Source of the DNA: Methanomicrobiales archaeon
Lineage (GTDB): Archaea > Halobacteriota > Methanomicrobia > Methanomicrobiales > JACTUA01
NCBI GenBank assembly: GCA_028678555.1
Contig: JAJRDF010000074.1
Coordinates: 1 to 7,767 of the forward strand
Reading direction: 5' to 3'
Length of the DNA stretch: 7,767 bases
Each line of letters begins with the position of its first letter. Positions within the stretch are counted from its first letter, which is position 1. The position numbers were made by a program, and so were the translations under genes. Under the pieces are notes generated by a model. It had not been told where the DNA came from. It made no database searches and saw only the letters and a program-made list of their open reading frames with translations. Positions 5,759 through 7,767 of the stretch are shown here, piece after piece.

Positions 5759-6418
5759 TTACACCTTGGTTACCAGGTCCGGCCCGTCCGCGGAGGGGCT
5801 GTTCACGCGGGGGGAGACCCGGTACACTTCCAGCACGTCGTCAGGACAGGGTGCCAGGATCCCTGCGAGGGTCGCTGGATCCAGCGGCCCGGCCTCGAGC
5901 CACCGCTCCTCGTCATGCTGCCGGAGGATCGCCGGCATCCGGTCATGGTAGGGCGATACGGTCCGGTTCGGTGCCGTGGTGATGATGGTGAAGGTGCGCA
6001 GTTCTCCTCCAAAGGGATGGCGCCAGGTATCGAACAGGCCTGCGATCGCAAAGAGATCCCCCGACCGGAGCCGGAGATAATAGGGGACCCGGGCGGCCCC
6101 TTCCTTTTTCCATTCGTAGAATCCCGTCGCAGGCACCAGGCACCGGTGATACCGGAGCGAATCCCGGAAGGTGGGGCGTTCCGCGAGGGTCTCGGCCCGG
6201 GCGTTGATGGGCTTCCTCGCCGTTGCCAGGTCCTTTGTCCAGGAAGGGACCAGTCCCCACTGCATCAGTGCCACCCGGTTGTTCCCGTCCCGGATCACGA
6301 CCGGCACCTCCTGCGACGGGGCCACGTTGTACCGGGGGAGGGTGAGCGACACCCGCTCCGGGACGTGGAACCGGTCAAAGAGGTCAACCAGGGGGGCGAT
6401 GGTGAACCTTCCGCACAT
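5759..6418 (-). CDS. SRAP/HMCES-family (YedK-like, DUF159) DNA abasic-site crosslinking protein
   Basis: 219 residues, normal for the family. SRAP proteins bind abasic sites in single-stranded DNA and form a covalent thiazolidine link through the cysteine at position 2 after removal of Met1, shielding the lesion. The start must be ATG 6418 because it gives MCGRF with Cys2. The upstream in-frame ATG at 6466 would bury that residue and is rejected. Conserved active-site residues are present: Asn31 (RYNVAPSQ), Glu102 (ATGFYEW) and His158 (SPYHDRMP). Family motifs MQWGLVPSW and PINARAET are also there. No Shine-Dalgarno site precedes the ATG, but a TATA-like element lies about 27 bases upstream, which suggests a leaderless mRNA. 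It is convergent with the membrane protein gene (9-bp gap) and divergent from the 84-residue protein gene. No SOS-type genes are nearby. Confidence 0.93.
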   Translation of the reverse strand: MCGRFTIAPLVDLFDRFHVPERVSLTLPRYNVAPSQEVPVVIRDGNNRVALMQWGLVPSWTKDLATARKPINARAETLAERPTFRDSLRYHRCLVPATGFYEWKKEGAARVPYYLRLRSGDLFAIAGLFDTWRHPFGGELRTFTIITTAPNRTVSPYHDRMPAILRQHDEERWLEAGPLDPATLAGILAPCPDDVLEVYRVSPRVNSPSADGPDLVTKV

Positions 6419-6440
6419 AGGGAGGGGTGGCCCACCGGCG

Positions 6441-6450
6441 GGATAAGGGT
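6441..6450 (-). promoter_or_regulatory. TATA-like element of the leaderless SRAP gene
   Basis: The minus strand reads ACCCTTATCC, centred about 27 bases before ATG 6418. This is the archaeal TATA-to-start distance, so transcription would begin at or next to the start codon. The bases just before the ATG are pyrimidine-rich, with no ribosome binding site. Confidence 0.5.
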
Positions 6451-6488
6451 TGCGGGGCACTTTCACCCCCCGGCCCCCGCACCCTTAT
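6443..6488. promoter_or_regulatory. Inverted repeat covering both divergent promoters
   Basis: ATAAGGGTTGCGGGG (6443-6457) and CCCCGCACCCTTAT (6475-6488) are inverted copies apart from one extra T, separated by 17 bases. Each arm contains the TATA-like CTTAT of one of the two divergent genes: SRAP on minus, the 84-residue protein on plus. The promoter is therefore almost symmetric and could be bound or regulated as one unit. Confidence 0.5.
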
Positions 6489-6490
6489 GG
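6482..6490 (+). promoter_or_regulatory. TATA-like element for the 84-residue protein gene
   Basis: CCCTTATGG lies about 80 bases before ATG 6569. Transcription would begin near 6512, leaving a leader of roughly 55 bases with GGAG at 6555-6558. The match to a TATA box is modest; its main support is the symmetry with the SRAP promoter. Confidence 0.35.
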
Positions 6491-6568
6491 GGGTGCCCCC
6501 GCAGACTGGGGAGGTACCCGGCCATCCTGCCCCTCCTGGGCACCCCGGCCGGGTGGAGATGTGTCATC

Positions 6569-6823
6569 ATGGACAACGGAAAGGAGAGCATCAGGATTGG
6601 TGTGAAGAAAACGGGCATGCGCTGGCAGCGGGCCCGGCAGACCCTGGACCGGGAGGACCGGCCCTATGCCGACCGCCTGACCCGGATGGCCGAGGCCCAT
6701 GCCACCCGGGGTGCCTCGGCCTTCGACGATCCCCTGGAGGCGGCGGTGTACTCGGTCTTCCTGGAGATGCTCAAGGAACTGGAGCGGAAGAAGGACCGTG
6801 GGGAGGGGATCCGGGCGGGGTAG
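6569..6823 (+). CDS. Small charged protein of unknown function (84 residues)
   Basis: Not recognised. 84 residues, rich in Arg, Lys, Glu and Asp, with no cysteine and no membrane segment. The first half is basic (ESIRIGVKKTGMRWQRARQT). The second half contains a likely amphipathic helix (DDPLEAAVYSVFLEMLKELE, about 53-72) ending in a charged tail. The start is ATG 6569, with GGAG at 6555-6558 ten bases upstream. The same frame is open further upstream but runs antisense through the SRAP gene, so that part is a shadow. The gene is divergent from the SRAP gene and shares its symmetric promoter region. It could be a small helical DNA-, RNA- or protein-binding factor, but nothing specific supports a role. 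Confidence 0.6.
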   Translation: MDNGKESIRIGVKKTGMRWQRARQTLDREDRPYADRLTRMAEAHATRGASAFDDPLEAAVYSVFLEMLKELERKKDRGEGIRAG

Positions 6824-7187
6824 AATGCAGGATAAGCTGTTGCCCCTACCTCATAATATTCCCGTGAGTTATGCCGGAAGGACCACTCGATGCAGTGCGT
6901 ACTTCTGGGACGCTCTCGGGGGCTCACCGCCCCCGCCGCGTGGGCACCCCCCGGCGGTTCTCTGGCATAGCAGGAACACCCCGCATCATATAACCGAAGA
7001 ACAGGGTATCCTCACGGGGGAGGGACCGGGAGGGGGGTCTCCCCCTCCCGTACCGGATGGCAGAACAGGATGGCTTGACCGCAGGGAAACCGCCCCGTGG
7101 ACTCCCATCACCGGGTGGGAATGGGAGGCAGCTCCCCCTCCTACGGCGGTCCTGAGAAACCGATAGTGGAGAATTCCTCCTCTTGGC
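6824..7187. other. Non-coding stretch between the 84-residue protein gene and the membrane protein gene
   Basis: 364 bases without a supported gene. Copy B of the structured repeat fills 6906-7050. A TATA-like CATATAACC lies within it near 6985-6993. After 7050 there is a small possible hairpin GGGAG (7123-7127), loop GCAG, CTCCC (7132-7136). Frames open through the stretch lack ribosome binding sites and have repeat-driven, low-complexity compositions. The region may carry an RNA gene or only mobile or degenerate repeat material. Confidence 0.6.
6906..7050 (+). repeat. Dispersed structured repeat, copy B (plus orientation)
   Basis: It opens with TGGGACGCTC and a hairpin GGGGGC (6918-6923), loop TCACC, GCCCCC (6929-6934), followed by GCCGCGTGGGCACCCCCCGG. 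After about 60 variable bases, 30 bases (7007-7036) are identical to copy A, then a perfect 10-bp hairpin follows: CGGGAGGGGG (7027-7036), loop GTCT, CCCCCTCCCG (7041-7050). The GAC-to-hairpin distance is 118 bp, against 115 in copies A and C. Copy B is inverted relative to copy A. No coding frame is supported here. Confidence 0.75.
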
Positions 7188-7694
7188 TCACCCGCCGCAG
7201 CACCACGGCAGGATGAGGAAGAGGAGAAGGACCGCGACACCCCCAGCCGCCAGCCCCACCGCCATCTCCCGGTACTTCCGGCCGATGACAGACTCCCCAA
7301 GGATGTAGAGGGCGGTCACGGTCATTACAAGCCGGGAGAGCTGGGGCATCAGCCACCACATTACAAGCCGGGAGAGCTGGGGCATCAGCCACCACCCGCC
7401 CCAGGGGGAGGCGAGCATCGGGAGGGTGCCGAAGAAGAGCAGCGGGAGGACTGCTGTGTTCTGGAGCATCTTCCGGTCCAGGAGGAGTGCCGCCGCCGTG
7501 AACCACTGGATGGGGGCGGCAATGCCCTGCCCCAGCCACAGGAGCGGCGGGATCCCCTGCAGCACCAGGAGCATCACCGCGAAAAGGAGCCCGAAGGCCG
7601 CGTTCAGGATGGCCAGCACCGTCCGGTCCCGTGACTTCCCTGAAAAGGCCGTATTGAACCGGCTCCCATTCCCCCGCTGCGACTGCGCTGCCAC
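7188..7694 (-). CDS. Integral membrane protein of unknown function with a 12-residue internal duplication
   Basis: 168 residues, family not recognised. After a polar N-terminus (1-24) come hydrophobic segments at about 25-47, 52-72, 80-98, 121-136 and 145-163, so four or five membrane helices are likely. The motif WWLMPQLSRLVM occurs twice in tandem at residues 101-112 and 113-124, encoded by a perfect 36-bp direct repeat. This lengthens the loop or helix between the third and fourth segments. The C-terminus ends ILPWCCGG. The start GTG 7694 is the first possible one, because an in-frame stop lies eight codons upstream. GGTGTGATC, resembling a ribosome binding site, precedes it closely. The gene points toward the copy B repeat region. 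Function unknown. Confidence 0.75.
   Translation of the reverse strand: MAAQSQRGNGSRFNTAFSGKSRDRTVLAILNAAFGLLFAVMLLVLQGIPPLLWLGQGIAAPIQWFTAAALLLDRKMLQNTAVLPLLFFGTLPMLASPWGGWWLMPQLSRLVMWWLMPQLSRLVMTVTALYILGESVIGRKYREMAVGLAAGGVAVLLLFLILPWCCGG
7323..7394. repeat. Perfect 36-bp tandem direct repeat inside the membrane protein gene
   Basis: The unit 7323-7358 is repeated exactly at 7359-7394. 36 is a multiple of three, so the reading frame is kept and 12 residues are added. Full identity, including third codon positions, points to a recent duplication or a collapsed/expanded assembly repeat. Confidence 0.95.
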
Positions 7695-7767
7695 CGGATC
7701 ACACCCGTCTCAGGGGGATCCGGCATCCATGGCGAAAATCCTTCTCCCGTGGTGCATTCCGTGGGTT
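7695..7767. other. Short intergenic end of the window
   Basis: 73 bases upstream of the GTG 7694 gene. No clear TATA element for that gene is visible. An ATG at 7729 on the plus strand stays open for 13 codons to the window edge, after a GGGGGAT run, but this is too short to judge as a gene start. Confidence 0.4.

Noticed and set aside
6419..6466. Longer SRAP start at ATG 6466
   Set aside because: SRAP activity needs cysteine right after the initiator Met. Only ATG 6418 gives this, and the extra residues would include the TATA-like element.
5915..6568. Upstream extension of the 84-residue protein frame
   Set aside because: It is antisense to the SRAP gene, whose active-site residues are all present. 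The composition is low-complexity, and the promoter region lies inside this extension.
7729..7767. Possible start of a plus-strand gene (MAKILLPW...)
   Set aside because: Only 13 codons are visible before the window ends. There is no TATA element and the family cannot be judged.

Overview
The window looks like a chromosomal piece of a GC-rich methanogenic archaeon, most likely of the order Methanomicrobiales. This is an inference from: a CfbB/CbiA-type amidotransferase (coenzyme F430 or corrinoid synthesis); a ferredoxin-dependent disulfide reductase fused to a rubredoxin domain next to a methanogen-style glutaredoxin; archaeal TATA-like boxes with at least one apparently leaderless gene; oligo-T stretches at a gene end; and GGAGGTGAT-like ribosome binding sites. 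No rRNA, tRNA, CRISPR array or transposase gene was seen.

Layout. (1) 1-1341, plus strand: the 5'-truncated CfbB/CbiA gene, followed by an oligo-T terminator region. (2) 1342-1752: non-coding, GC-rich and highly structured. It holds two copies of a dispersed repeat, arranged as a roughly 260-bp imperfect palindrome around a central hairpin. (3) 1753-5020, minus strand: a run of four genes read from right to left. They are a glutaredoxin-like protein, a ferredoxin:disulfide reductase with a rubredoxin tail (4-bp ATGA overlap), a YgiQ-family radical SAM protein, and a small protein made of seven 22-24-residue repeats that I do not recognise. (4) 5021-5245: divergent promoter region with a TTGATC-N9-GATCAA dyad just downstream of a TATA-like element. 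(5) 5246-5749, plus: a three-helix membrane protein of unknown function. (6) 5759-6418, minus: an SRAP/HMCES-family DNA-protein crosslink protein that ends 9 bp from the preceding gene. It is divergent from (7) 6569-6823, plus: a small charged protein. Genes 6 and 7 share an inverted-repeat promoter region. (8) 6824-7187: non-coding, with a third copy of the dispersed repeat. (9) 7188-7694, minus: an integral membrane protein carrying a perfect 36-bp in-frame tandem duplication.

Functional links. Glutaredoxin and disulfide reductase form a tight two-gene unit that should pass electrons from ferredoxin (perhaps also through the rubredoxin site) to protein disulfides. YgiQ and the repeat protein follow in the same direction. 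The SRAP protein acts in DNA abasic-site repair and has no obvious link to the other genes.

The least ordinary contents are the structured, covarying intergenic repeat family (three copies in one window, containing a G-quadruplex-capable block) and the repeat protein downstream of YgiQ. I did not find a defence system or a clearly new multi-gene system.
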